Shown: one piece after another, positions 36,001 to 47,267 of the stretch
Layout of the letters: each line of letters starts with the position of its first letter
How positions within the stretch are numbered: position 1 is the stretch's first letter
Source: Buxus sempervirens
Taxonomy: Eukaryota; Streptophyta; Magnoliopsida; Buxales; Buxaceae
Direction of reading: 5' to 3'
Assembly: GCA_947561395.2 (NCBI GenBank)
Contig: OX387182.1
Location: forward strand, 52,289,283-52,353,282
DNA: 64,000 bases
Notes under the pieces: generated by a model
Told to the model about the DNA's origin: nothing
What the model saw: only the letters and a program-made list of their open reading frames with translations
The model's database searches: none
Made by a program: the position numbers and the translations under genes

Positions 36001-36108
36001 GCCCGCATTTAGTATGCGGTTTGGTTTTGACCGCATTTTATATGCGATCAAGGCATGACTGCATTTGGTAGGCGGTCAAGGCATGACCGCATTTGATATG
36101 CGATCACG
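36001..36108. repeat. Short tandem motif CCGCATTTNNTATGCG, about 28 bp period
   Basis: Four copies of a partly palindromic motif (GACCGCATTT..TATGCGATC) are spaced about 28 bp apart in the upstream half of the LTR, ahead of its TATA box. They may be regulatory sites of the retrotransposon; that is inference. Confidence 0.75.
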
Positions 36109-36864
36109 TGTAATTTGGGCGTTTTTGCTAATACTCGATTTTTTAGCCATATTTACTATTCTTACCTCTCTCTAGGAGGTGCGTCCTCCCCGTTTTACCC
36201 TCCTTTGGTTCTCAAATTTACCCCAACTCAAGTTTTAAAACTTAGTTGGAATATTCTAGAACCTTATTTTGGGATACTCTTGGGACCACCCATGCCCTTG
36301 AGTTTTCCTATAAATAGAGGGCTTATCTTCAAGCAAATGGCTGAGAATTGAAGACTAGAAGAGCTCCAAGTGAAGAAGAGAACCCCTGCCTTTCTGCTTT
36401 CTCAAGTCCAGGTAAGCCTCTCTCCTCATTTATTTTCTAGTTTTAATTTCTAGGATTATTCTGATCTTCTCCCTTTCTGTAGGATAAGGCCTGTGTATGA
36501 TTGCAACCCCAAACCTAAATCCAAGTACCTCAAGTATTTTCTCTAGCCGTAAAACTTGAAGAGGGTTCTAGGGGAAAAGATTACAGGAATGGATCCGTAG
36601 GGCAAACCCTCATATGTTGTAATCTTAGAAATGTGTAGTTTTAGTATTTTGTTTAGGTTGTGTGATTGCTTATTGATGAAATATGGAGGAATACCATGGA
36701 TCTATGCTGTTCATAGCATTAGATCTCATTTTCCTCCTAGATTTTTGATTTTTTACATTGTTTTCTCTCTTTTATGTTTTTTTTATCATTAGGCTAGGAT
36801 TTTGGGTCTGCCATGATCTATATGGTAGATCTGAATCAGAAGCCTTAAAGTAACCTCCAGGGTT

Positions 36865-37375
36865 TCATGAGGTGATTTTGGAGTTGTTTGGATTTTTGAA
36901 AGAAGACCCTATGGTCTAAACTCTCCCCTTTTGATGTTTTTCATTAATGTGGGTAAATCTGGTTCAGATCTCTTAATTAATGAGAAACCTAGACCAGATC
37001 TGTACCCTATATGGTTTTGATTTATTCTTTAATATTATGAGCTGATTTTGGAATTGTTTTGAGTTTTGAGAGAAAACCCTATGGTCTAAACTCTCCCCTT
37101 TTGATGTTTTTCATCAATATAGGTGAATCCAGTTCAGATCTCTTAATTAATGAGAAACCTGGACCAGATCTGTACCCTAAATGGTTTTGATACATTTTTC
37201 AATTTCATGAGGTGATTTTTGGTTTATTTTCAATTTTGAGAGAATACCCTATGGTCTAAACTCTCCCATTTTGATGTTTTTCATCAACATGAGTATATTT
37301 GGTTTAGATTTCTTAATTAATGAGAAATCTGGGTCAAATCTGTACTCAGATTGTTCAGATTCAATTCTTCAAGAT
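36865..37375. repeat. Three tandem units of 170 bp in the LTR
   Basis: Units start near 36865, 37035 and 37205, each holding TATGGTCTAAACTCTCCC and TCTTAATTAATGAGAAA at the same offset. They lie downstream of the LTR TATA box, so probably within its transcribed leader. Confidence 0.9.
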
Positions 37376-39384
37376 TTTGTAAAAATAATTTTATTATTAT
37401 TATTATTATGTAATTCCTAGATTTCAAGGATTTAATTTGAAGCTAGATTTTGAAGTTTTTACTTTAGGTTTGTTTTCTTTATCATGATTTTAGTCAATCA
37501 TGAAGCCCAAAAAATGGTGTATTCATAGGAAGGATCCAAAATTAATTGGATTATTCATATGGAAAAAACCATACATCTTGTATTCTTTGATCTTTTACTT
37601 TTGATTTGATTTTTATTAGCAAGCCTTTTTAAAACATGAACAACACTTGGCAACCACTTCGTGTGGATGAATAGGGGTGTCTAACACCTTCCCCTATTCA
37701 TAACCTAATCTTCTCACCCATCTTTGGTTTATTTTTTTTATTAGAGTTATTTTTACTCTAATTTTGTTTTTTTATTATTTATTTTATTTGACTATTTTGG
37801 TGTCCATTCACACCCTAAAAAGGAATGGTGGCGACTCCTTGATTTTAGTTGAGCCCGTGTGATGATTGAGGAAGTCATTGAATTGATTTTTCCCATGTCT
37901 CATAGCCTCTTAACAAAATATTGAATCAAGGCCCCTGCTTGCCCAGCTTCTATGCCAGTCAAGCACTTCGAGCGCAAATAGTTCTAACAATCCGTACGCA
38001 TAAATCCAAGAGTATCAACACTGCCAGCTTCTCTCTGCATAAGTTCGACAATTGCTTTCGGAGCAATTCCTGTTTTATCGGCTAAATCGATTTCCGTAGC
38101 CTAGATCTCACTTACTTGCCTATGATATCTTAACGTATGTGCCATCTTAGGCAAAACTAACTAATGATTATGCTTTGGCTCAAATTGCGACACCGCATAT
38201 TTTTCCTCCCCGTTCATCAAAATCCTCAATCGTGCCATACAACCAATCCTTGTCTCAACACGGTGCTTTTGGATTTCTCTATCTCTTGTATCATGTCGAC
38301 GATGACCTTCTCTTGAGCAGCAAAAAATTTTATCAATAATGACCCCTGTATCCTTCCTTCTGTGAACCGTATCTCTTCTAACACCGAACCCACTGCTTCT
38401 GGCATATTCGTTATAAAACCTAAAAGCGTCATCTTCAGTGACAAAAACCATGCCAACCATTGGTATCAACTCACTTTCACTGCTTTCTTCTACAACGTCA
38501 TAATGGTCAACCAAATGAGCGTTGATGTCTGCAATGCCATTTATTGGCTCAAACACCATTTGACTCCCACTTTCCATATTTGAGCAAAATTGTTTTCGTA
38601 TCAACACACAGAGGCATTCACAGAATTTAAATATATATGAAGCAGAAGGGATTACATCTGTAGCTCAAAAGCAGCAAATTACCAGTAAATTTAATAGAGC
38701 ATTCAATACATTCAATAATCAATAATTTTAGTTGCCCCCCATTTATTCATAATATTGACCATCACTACAATTAACAAAATGTAAAGACATATCACTAATT
38801 TTTAAAAAAATCAAATAATACATTTGATGTTAATCAAACCCAAAGATAGTCTATACAATATAAAAATTTTAGTAACGTTTTCTAAAACCTATATCAATCT
38901 ATCATTCGAAAATCAAATTCACCATCAATCCATATATCCGTCAATTCAAAAATTATATAACTTATTTTACAAACAAATGATTTTAAAAATTTTCAGCGGT
39001 ACATGTATGCCCAATCCACATTGTACGATGTGAAATGTGGATTCAAGAATAAAATAAAACAAAATGAAAAAGGGAAAACGAGTACGGATAGGACGAACTT
39101 ATCACGATTTGCAAAACACGCAAAGGTAGAAGAAGGCTCAGAAATCTTCATCCCGATTCAAATTAGTTATACAAGAATAGACGCCTTTTCAAATCTCCTA
39201 CAAATCCACAATGAAATGCCAATGAAACAATAGAGGAAATGAGTTGCTCCACTGTTTCGTTGCTCTAAGAGAAAGTGCTAATGAAATGGTACAGGGAAAC
39301 TTTTTGCAAAGTTTGGCGCTTCAACGCAGAAACGAAAGCCTTTGTCGAGCCGTTCATTCTTAGAAGCCGGTTGGTCTTGTGATT

Positions 39385-39505
39385 TGGTTTGGTACCAACC
39401 GGTTGGTCGATCTGTATTGGAAGACCTTCATAATTCACGCGTCGTTTCCTTAACGACGCCGTAAAAACGCCGTAGGAAAGGATGCGTAGAGGATTTCGGT
39501 TGTAG
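39385..39505 (-). repeat. Right terminal inverted repeat of the MULE
   Basis: In reverse complement it runs CAACCGAAATCCTCTACG, GGCGTTTTTACGGCGTCG, AAGGAAACGA and ACCAACCGGTTGGT, matching the left arm in order. It has an extra 13 bp (GCATCCTTTCCTA) not found in the left arm. Confidence 0.8.
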
Positions 39506-39830
39506 AAAATGGGTGCAAACGATTTCTATCCGTTGGAACGGTAGTACCGTTGGGGTGGTGGTGTTCGGCGTGTGGGCCCTCGATTTAAAAAAATATAAGG
39601 CCTGATAATTTATTTATTTTTTTAAATATATAACGCGCCAGTCATAAGTTCCTTCCATTCACCTTAATACAATTCTCGTTGCAGTGGATCTGCGCCTGGA
39701 CGGAAGACGGTTAGATAACATGCTTGAGGAGGAGAAAAAAAGAAACGAAAGAGTGAATTAAGAACGACTTCATTTTTCGTTTACTTCTGCGCAGTGAGGA
39801 AGGTCTCTTACGCTCTGCGTTTGACTTGTA

Positions 39831-42692
39831 ATGGCGGAGCTTCCTCTCAATCTCTCATGGCGAAGATCGGATAAACGGAGTTTCATCAATTGGAATTTCA
39901 GTCTTAAATTGACAAATATATGCTCCCTCATGTTTCTCATCGCCTTTCTTACGTCCATCTCTGAATCGAACGAGATACCGGGGGTAATCGTCCTTGATTC
40001 GATCGTTGGATTTGTGTTTGAGTTCGGTTTCTAAATTTTAGGGCTCTTATTGAAGTGATTTGAGTGTATTTACAGTCCTGTGCGGCCGGATACGGCGATT
40101 TGGAGTGTGGATTGTCGTCTTTAAAGATCTTGATCAAAGGAGGAACTGTCGTGAATGCTCACCATCAGGAAATCGCTGATGTTTACGTCGAGGATGGGGT
40201 TATTGTTTTTGTTCAGCCTAATATCAAGGTGAATCCAGTGTTTCGTAGCAGTGGTACTGGTCGGAGTGATTGGTTTACGGGTTTGAATTTGAATATGATT
40301 ATTAAATGAGTTCGTACTACTCTGGAAAGTACTAATATAGATTGGTATTTTTGTAAAATATGAATTGGATAAATGCTTTGTAGAATGATGTGGAAGGGAA
40401 ATAGAGAATGTTATGCATTTTAAGCAGTCTATTAGTGGTAACTATACGTTTCATATTTGAAGCTTTTTAATTTAATGGCCCAAAATAGTTGGAGGAAATA
40501 TTCCAACCATGCCAGACCCTCAATTGGACTGTTAAGGACAGTTTTCCTACTTAAATTACCAGTGGTATCAGCAGTCCAATAATACTCTTGTTTGTAAAGG
40601 TAATGCTTCTGCTTGTCTTTATCTTCATGGACCCCTTTGGTAATTTACGTAGGTGCCTTAAATCATATGACTGGGAAATTCCATTATCTTGTGTTCTTTC
40701 AAACCTAAGACTTCAACTCATAGTGTGGTTCCTGCAGATGGTAACTTACCTATTATTTGTGGGGCATGAATTGGTCAACCTAATCCCAATTTGACCTTTC
40801 TTCTGTTCTTTTAGTTTCCTGGTTCTATTTAATTTATAGTTAGTTTGTCAACTCACTTTAATTATTTTTTCACCTTGTCTTATCATATCTTCTAAGATCT
40901 GAAGACGAAGAATAAGGTTGGTGAAGGATATTTTTTTGGTGGCAGTACTACTTGATGGAGGAACTGATACAGATGATTTGTAGAAGTACTTATGTTTGTA
41001 CAAATGGCATTGTCGTCTTGGTCACAGAGTCATGACACCCATGGAAGAGCTGAAGAAGTTAGTTCTGTCTGTTGAGTGTGAGTCACGTTGGTAAAGTGAG
41101 CATTACAGGGTGTCTTTTCCTTCTAAAGTTGAGTGTATATAATATAGAACCTTTCTATTGGTTCATTCTGAAGAATAGATCTATGTCGAATCCCCTTCTT
41201 ATATGGCATCATTTATGATGCCTCATGTGTATACACCCCACGACACATTGGTGTAACTGAATGCAAGAATAGATACCTTATTGATATTGCTGAAGCATTA
41301 ATAATTCAAAATGCTCCTAGCATCTAATGGAGTGATGTAAACCCATCTTGGACTACTTGATTAACCATATAACTTCACCTTTCCTTGGAGGAAATCAAGA
41401 CATTCCATTTTATTTCTTGTTGTTCCTCTTTTTCAATTAACCCCATTATTTTTCAGCGTGTTTGTGTTTTTCGTTCCAAGTAATTATCTCCTATACATGC
41501 TAAACATTATTCTTGTTGTATTAAATATATTTTTCTTAGTTACTCAATTAATTAAAAAGGCTACAAGTGTTATAGTCCAAGAATTTATAAGCACTTTATC
41601 TCAGCTGATATGCTATTCTTGGAGTCTACCGATTTCTTTTCAGAAGTATGATCCCCTTTTGTGTTCTATCGTTGATTAGTAATCTTTTTTTGCCTACTGT
41701 TTCTGAGTTGTTTTCTAAAAGTTGGACTTAATGTGAGCAGCAATTTGATCTGCTGGTCTATGTTTGTCAGTCTAAGTTTGAATAAGTTATGCCATTTATC
41801 CTACCTCCATAATTATTATTATCATTTTGCAATTGGGGAATTCATGATGTAGAATATTATTTTCTTTTGTTTCTAAATTTGCTGGGTCTTTGGATGATTA
41901 ATTGCGTATAGTTCTTTGGTAAAGTTAAACATATTTGTACTAGTCATCCTATTTCTATACTTCTCTTATTCTCATTTGCCCCATATTATCACTCTTTTAT
42001 TGCTTCCATGATCGTGGTATCAAATCCTAGCTTTGTAAAAGCACTGGTTTGTTCTAGATGTAGGAAAGCAATGATAGAAGAAACGATTGCTTTACAATCC
42101 AACAGGGCATGGTTCTTGTTTTCTCTTCCAGAAAGCAGAAGTCAGTTGCTATATTCTGAATCGTTTAAAAAATGGCTCAATGCTTGGCTTGTTGTCAGCT
42201 GTCAATGCTTGCCGTGTTGCTAAGGAATATATGGAACATATGGTATCGATGAATTTGTGATGTTTTCACTTGATGATAAGATTTAATCCGGTTGTTGTAT
42301 TACCTTTGTTGTTGTTAATTGAAATTATACAATTTGTTAGTTGGATGAAGATAAAATGAATTTTTGATACTGGTGAACTGGGAAGCAAATAGCAACCTCA
42401 TGGGTTTGTTGCTCAAGGAGTTTGGAAAGTTATGCAGACTATGGAAATTTTTGGGTTGAAGCAGTTGCCTAGGATGTGTCCCATCATAATACGTTGTTTA
42501 GTTGACAGCAAAATGCTCTTTTCTCTATGATATGCCCTAATAGTTCTTTGTTTTATAATATTCTATTTTTGTAAAGTTTTTCAATAATAGAACTTAATCA
42601 ATTCTGATGTATAACTGATTTACTTGATTGCCATCTGCAGGTTGGTGATGATGTCGCTGTAATTGATGCCAGTGGCAAGTATGTCATGCCAG
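39831..42692 (+). pseudogene. PYD2: Dihydropyrimidinase (PYD2), first three exons only
   Basis: Exons 39831-39983, 40076-40228 and 42641-42692 join in frame (GT-AG borders) to about 119 residues. These are an N-terminal hydrophobic segment (ICSLMFLIAFLTS) typical of plant dihydropyrimidinases, then LKILIKGGTVVNAHHQEIADVYVEDG and VGDDVAVIDASGKYVMPG, where the last G codon is split by the intron. The enzyme opens the ring of dihydrouracil in pyrimidine breakdown and is normally about 530 residues long. The next exon should start GIDPHTHL, carrying metal-binding histidines. I see nothing like it before the inverted COG4 piece at 45.2 kb or later. The gene is therefore probably cut by rearrangement. 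The alternative is a very long intron spanning COG4, which I consider unlikely. Intron 2 holds a copia fragment. Confidence 0.8.
40500..41690 (+). mobile_element. Decayed Ty1/copia pol fragment
   Basis: Within PYD2 intron 2, the plus strand read across frames resembles copia polyprotein. A stretch near 40690-40760 resembles the segment after the protease (VVPADGNLPI). At about 41225-41300 there is the integrase end YTPRHIGVTECKNRYLIDIAEAL, corresponding to the usual HTPQQNGVAERKNR block, followed by a WSDV block. It is full of stops. No LTRs were identified. Confidence 0.6.
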
Positions 42693-43977
42693 GTGATTAC
42701 TTTGGTTATTTAATAATGAGAAATTCCGTTTATAGTTTCTAAAACACCAATAAAGTGCAAAGATAATGAAACATATAGTCCCATTCGACTGGGATTTTCC
42801 CCACTTTTTATGACATATAATAGTCTTCCCTCTATATACCAGTTTGAGTTTATGTCGATATGTGTGGGGACACAAGATTGGAGAGCACAATATGTTTTTC
42901 TTAATTTTCTCCAAAAAAGGTGATGGCTGCCACTTTTATTTTGCAGTTTATTTAGCATGGCCTCACAATATAATTATATCTTGGACATATGATAATGTAA
43001 TAATCCATAAGATGCATAAGGAAATGCTATGCATATAATTAATTCTGAACTTTCTGTGATCTGATTTCCTTCAAAAGATAAGTTTTAATCTTGTAGAGGT
43101 TTGTACATTCGGTGTCCTGAATAATATGTAATTTGGCCATTGTGTCTGTGTGAGCTGATTGTAGGTTCTTCTCTAAGTATTAGAAGGTTCTTTATTTATC
43201 TATAGATACTCTCAATATTTGGGGCCAAACTTAATATGTATTTTATTAATTTATACCATTTTATTTAGGGATTGAAACCCGATAATAATTGAGGTTATTA
43301 ATGTTTAATAACTTTCCCGAGTAATTAGTGTTTCTAAAGTACTCAAAAAATACTCCTTGTCCAGTGACCTAATACTATGTTCATCATCTTAATTTTATTC
43401 TTATCGCTAGCCTATTAGGATTATTTTGTCTTGACCTGTGAACCTTAAACTTAAAGAGATCCCATAAACACTAAAGGACTTGGTCCAGTCTAGAACATGA
43501 TTTAATGCTTCTCAGTACCATCTTATAATCATAATTTAGTCAATCTTGATTATTCTTCCCACCTTATCTCCTAATTCTCTTTTTCTTTTCTATATCCAGA
43601 CTTGTTTTGCAATAGCTCTGATCCCTTTACATTCCTTTTACAAGGAGAATTAGAGTTTTGGTTTAATCCCAGCCATAGATCTTATTTAGTTTTAAAGGTT
43701 TATAAATTAGATTGTGTTTATACTCATAATAATACTAAATAAATTTTAATTATCTCAGTAGAAGTCAATATTTATGATATTTAACCAATAAAAGTATGCC
43801 TAATATGGAAATTGTGCCTAGGCATTGATTGGTTAGCATCACTACAGTAGTATTGCCAACACCACTACGTCTACCTCTGATGGCTACATCCTTAATACTA
43901 CAACCCTTTATTGTGGCATAGCTATTTACAACAAAATTAATTCTTATTGTAACATTCTAGCTTGTATCATTGCTGCC

Positions 43978-44011
<34 letters not shown>

Positions 44012-45162
44012 TATTTTCAATGCCGGCATCACTACATTGATGGCGGTATACCGCTCTTCAACATGCACATTACCTGTAACAATTGCATTAACATCACATC
44101 ATTGTCACCAGCACCATCATTTGTTGTAGTTATGGAATTAGCACCACTATCTGTTATTATTAGACCATGATCACTATTGGTGGAGGCATAACACCACTTA
44201 TAACATGATCATTGCTTCTAGTAACAATCAACTATAACAAAAATATCACCACCAGATTATCATCAGTACTTTCATGTTTTAGGAATATCTACATTGTTTT
44301 TCTAGCTTATCTCATTTCCATCCAAACAAATGAAAGGAAAAGTGAAAAGTGCACACTTTCAATTTGTTTTCCTTTCCATGTTTTTCTGAAAATCAAAATA
44401 CATTGTACAGTTTGGATTATAAAATCTTTTATGTCCAAACAAGCAAAGCCTATAAGTGATCTTTAAATTTGAAATTGTCTACTCTGTGTTCCCCATGGCA
44501 CGCATTGTCAATTTAGTCCCAGCCCGAGGTAGATTGAATCACATTTCTGCACTCCTTTATAGTTCAGGTCAACTTCTCACTTTGTTGTAATCCAAGCTTT
44601 TTGAAAGCGCAAGATTTACAATCCACTTTAGCTGTCTGGTTAAATTGGTAACCAGCTAACCTTTCCATGTTGGCTCTGGCCTGCTGTTTTTGTTACATAA
44701 AACAGGTTCATCGCCTAAAGAACTAAAAATTGTCATTTCATGATATTTGTATAATAGTCAGGAAGTTTGATGAGAAAAAGAAATTATTATTTTTTCCTGA
44801 ATTTTTTACATGGTAAATCCATTATGGAGGTTATTTCTCTTGTTCTGTACAAAATGGGCTTGATGTTGGACGTGTGAACTAGGTGGTTAGATTTGTTTTA
44901 CTCTTGTTTTGCTATGTCCTGATGGAAATGTGTTCCCTGCAGTATTTTTCTTATCAAGATTTTTATGACTATATTTTGCCATATTTGATGTAGTAAAACT
45001 TGTTTTACTGCTTTTAAGTTTATTTTTATGCTTGATATTGATTGATCTAATGTTTTAAAGTCAAATTCGTCTATTAACATGTGGTACGGGGAATTGGATT
45101 TGGGTTCTCTTGTGAAGGTTAATTCTGTTTGATTGTCATGCACTGATCAAATCAAACTTATA
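42693..45162. other. Non-coding stretch after the last PYD2 exon
   Basis: Intron-like AT-rich DNA, with a CACCAC-rich part near 43840-44260 and a poly-C run. No further PYD2 exon, other gene or clear transposon is visible. Confidence 0.45.
43980..44011. repeat. Poly-C run of 32 bases
   Basis: Uninterrupted C's at 43980-44011. The proline-rich ORF reading through it is spurious. Confidence 0.95.
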
Positions 45163-46249
45163 TTCACAAATTTTGTTGATATGCTTCCCACCTCCAAACT
45201 AATTTTTTTTTCCTTTTTTCTTTTTTCAAGGAAATTCAAATTACATGGCACAAATGAAAAAAAATGAGAATAGAAAAAGAGGAGCAAGAAGAAGAAGAAA
45301 AAAGACAGACACTCAAGGAAGTATAAAATAAATCATAAACAACATATATGAATTACAACTTGAGAGCAGCAATGGCTTCTGGTTTAAAATCCACTCTTAG
45401 ACCCAATACTCTCCTGACCTCAGCTGGAGTTAGTCTCCAAGTCATTGGGCCTGAGTTCTCACCCCAGAAATCCAGTATCTCAGAGACCTTCTCCAGGTTG
45501 AGAATCGTTGCCATCTGGGTGAGACGAGCAAACTTGTCTCTGACAGTCCTCTGAGTCATGCTAGAGAAATGGCTCACCAGTGCCCTTGCATCACGGTCAA
45601 GCTGTAGACCACCAAGCTGACTGAACCTCTTTTGCATCATGATAGCTTCAAGCCTCTTTACAATGAAGTCAATAACCAGATGAACAAACAAGTCATAGTT
45701 CTCAGTTGTCATCAATGGCTGGAGCCATGATGCATTGATCTCAACGGAATGGAGGAGTTTCTGGACCCATGGGTCGTTCACCTCGTTATCTGCATATTCA
45801 GCCTCTGACAACTCGTAGCTGATGGTTGCTACGCTGTCCAACACTGGACGAATGCGAGAAGTCACAGTTGCCACCAGTTGCTCCATGCCAACGTTCAATA
45901 CCTGCTTGAAACTGTTGCTTATTTCACCCAAGTCAGATAAGCAAGACTTCACCTTCTCTCTATCAGCTGATGCTGGGAATACCTGATGATAATGATTTCA
46001 ACCTGATTAATACAAAAAGCCCGTTCAACATGCAAAGTGACAAGCCTTTGCACAGCTGGATAAAATGGTGAATAATTGTTTCTGACTTTGTTAATTAAGA
46101 TTTACTTGAAAATGCACAAACTCATGTAAAGAAGCTCATTTAAAGAAGCTCATTAGAGATATCCAATGTTTACAGGTCTTGCATGTAAAATGCCTCTTAA
46201 TGAAGAAAGAAAATGTATACTTATCTCAAGAAGAACAAATGAGGAATGT
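45163..46249 (-). repeat. Inverted copy of the COG4 3' end (partner 50862-51935)
   Basis: About 1.08 kb corresponds in reverse orientation to the end of COG4 intron 1, the whole of exon 2 and about 190 bp beyond the stop codon. The exon encodes an identical protein sequence. The intron part has a 13 bp tandem duplication near 46135-46160 that the COG4 locus lacks, so the copies are not strictly identical. The match stops at 45163 and 46249. Confidence 0.95.
45353..45982 (-). pseudogene. COG4 last exon, duplicated and inverted
   Basis: The reading frame VFPASADREKVKSC… to …PEAIAALKL plus stop is complete, with the splice acceptor preserved at 45983-45984. Exon 1 of COG4 is missing, so only the C-terminal 209 residues of 743 could be encoded. 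It is a gene fragment; an accidental chimeric transcript with the helicase exon upstream on the same strand is conceivable. Confidence 0.9.
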
Positions 46250-46409
46250 CGACTAAGAGTTGTACCGGTTCGGGTTGCTTCACTTTCCATCAAAGTAGAA
46301 GCTTATAATTAGGATTCAATTTCTCATGATCAAATCAATGGTTCAGATTCAATTTAAAAATTCATATATATTAAATCAATAATTAATATGGGTTTACGTC
46401 ATGTGGGAC

Positions 46410-46565
46410 ATAAAATTTCTAACATAATCCCCTTACTATGGTAAAAGTCTCTCATTTGAAATTCAACCCCATTATCACTTCTTACAATTTTAACCTTCAT
46501 TCCAAAATGAGTTTCAATCAAATTGTAAAAAGACTAAGTCTTTTAGTCCAACTTAGGACTATAGT
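46410..46565 (-). mobile_element. Ty1/copia integrase scrap
   Basis: On the minus strand about 46540-46430 reads FYNLIETHFGMKVKIVRSDNGVEF, the copia integrase core with the catalytic Asp of SDNG. It lies between the copied COG4 exon and the helicase exon. Confidence 0.7.
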
Positions 46566-46661
46566 TGTGAAGCTCCCAATTATTTCATTTTAGACTTCCT
46601 CTAAGTTGAATTTCAATATACAGAGAAACAAAATAAACCAAATATAAAGTTCCACCATTAC

Positions 46662-46990
46662 CTTGCACTCGAGTTGAACTTTTGCAACCCTTCTTGCTGT
46701 TTCCTTTAACTGACTGAAAAGCAAGTCAAGTTCTTCCCTGGGCTTCTGAGCATCCTGAAGCTTCTCCTGCCAAACAAAACATGAAAGTAGAGACACCATC
46801 TCTTCCACAGTTATGTCCTTAAAAACCCCATTGAACATGAGCTCAGACAGGGTCAATTCATCTGCACTACTGATTTCACAAGCAACCTTCCCTTTCAACT
46901 CCACAACGTCCTCACTTGTAATGTATTTGCAGTTCATTTCACTCAGCTGTATCCTTTTTTTGGGCATCAAGTAGGAACTCATGCAAAGGA
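46662..46990 (-). pseudogene. Exon fragment of an MTR4/HEN2-type RNA helicase
   Basis: The minus strand encodes YITSEDVVELKGKVACEISS, ADELTLSELMFNGVFKD, VEEMVSLLSCFVWQEKL and REELDLLFSQLKETARRVAKVQLECK. This matches the C-terminal (DSHCT) region of the exosome-linked Ski2-like helicases MTR4 and HEN2. The splice donor after CAAG at 46662 is intact, but the next exon (…VESFVSSFRPD…) does not follow. The 5' part near 46985 is degenerate. The parent enzyme unwinds RNA for the nuclear exosome; this piece alone has no such function. Confidence 0.8.
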
Positions 46991-47267
46991 TTGCTCCTTG
47001 AGGAAGCTTTAATGTCGGAAAATTTTAGGGAGTTGTAGAAGATGTGGTCCCCTTCTTTTTCTTGTACACTCTTGATGTACTTCTTATATCTTTTGGATTG
47101 TTCTGTCTTTTGAATTAATCTAAATTTTATTAGTACCGATAAAAAAAATGTTATAACATTTATTATTAACATAAATATTAACAGCTACTTCTATAATTTA
47201 TTTAAATTTCCAAGTTTTTAATCAACTTTTTACTACAGGTATTGTTGACACTACGTAGGACTTTACA

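Larger units (their letters stand above)
35410..37909 (+). mobile_element. Solo LTR (2.49 kb), probably Ty3/gypsy
   Basis: The sequence 35415-37904 begins TGTAGACACCCC and is flanked on both sides by GCCTC (35410-35414, 37905-37909), a perfect 5 bp target-site duplication. Removing it restores the transposase reading frame, which confirms both borders. It carries a TATA box (TATAAATAGAG, about 36310) and AATGGTGGCGACTCC near the 3' end, as in plant gypsy LTRs. The last bases are CATA, not the usual CA. No internal region remains, so it is the product of LTR-LTR recombination. It carries three 170 bp internal repeats and a hairpin. Confidence 0.85.
35249..38607 (-). pseudogene. FAR1/MULE transposase gene, split by a solo LTR and truncated
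   Basis: The minus-strand ORF from 38607 encodes a FAR1-type DNA-binding domain (GMVFVTEDDAFRFYNEYAR, C/H-rich region, EPKHNH). It continues, after a stop, through the linker (SEIQATEIDLADKTGIAPKA, NYLRSKCLTG) to QYFV near 37915. The frame resumes beyond the LTR at 35409 with VEDRTFFYSIQLDAENQITS and LFWADAGMIEDY, then FDDVVCL, the start of the Mutator DDE transposase domain. It ends at 35249, so nearly all of the catalytic domain is missing. FAR1/FHY3 host regulators share this architecture, but location between MULE ends makes it a transposon gene. Confidence 0.8.
30061..39510. mobile_element. MULE (Mutator-like DNA transposon) with Ulp1-type protease gene
   Basis: Inverted terminal regions (about 30069-30262 and 39390-39505) enclose a decayed Ulp1-like peptidase gene on plus and a FAR1-type Mutator transposase on minus, convergent near 35.1-35.25 kb. 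The left arm has an internal expansion relative to the right. The transposase lost most of its catalytic region and is further split by a solo LTR, so the element is non-autonomous. Exact ends and the usual 9-11 bp target duplication could not be fixed. MULEs carrying Ulp1-like proteases are a known class (Kaonashi-type). The right end lies about 320 bp upstream of the PYD2 start codon. Confidence 0.8.

Noticed and set aside
43970..44170. Proline-rich ORF
   Set aside because: It is an artefact of the 32-base C-run.
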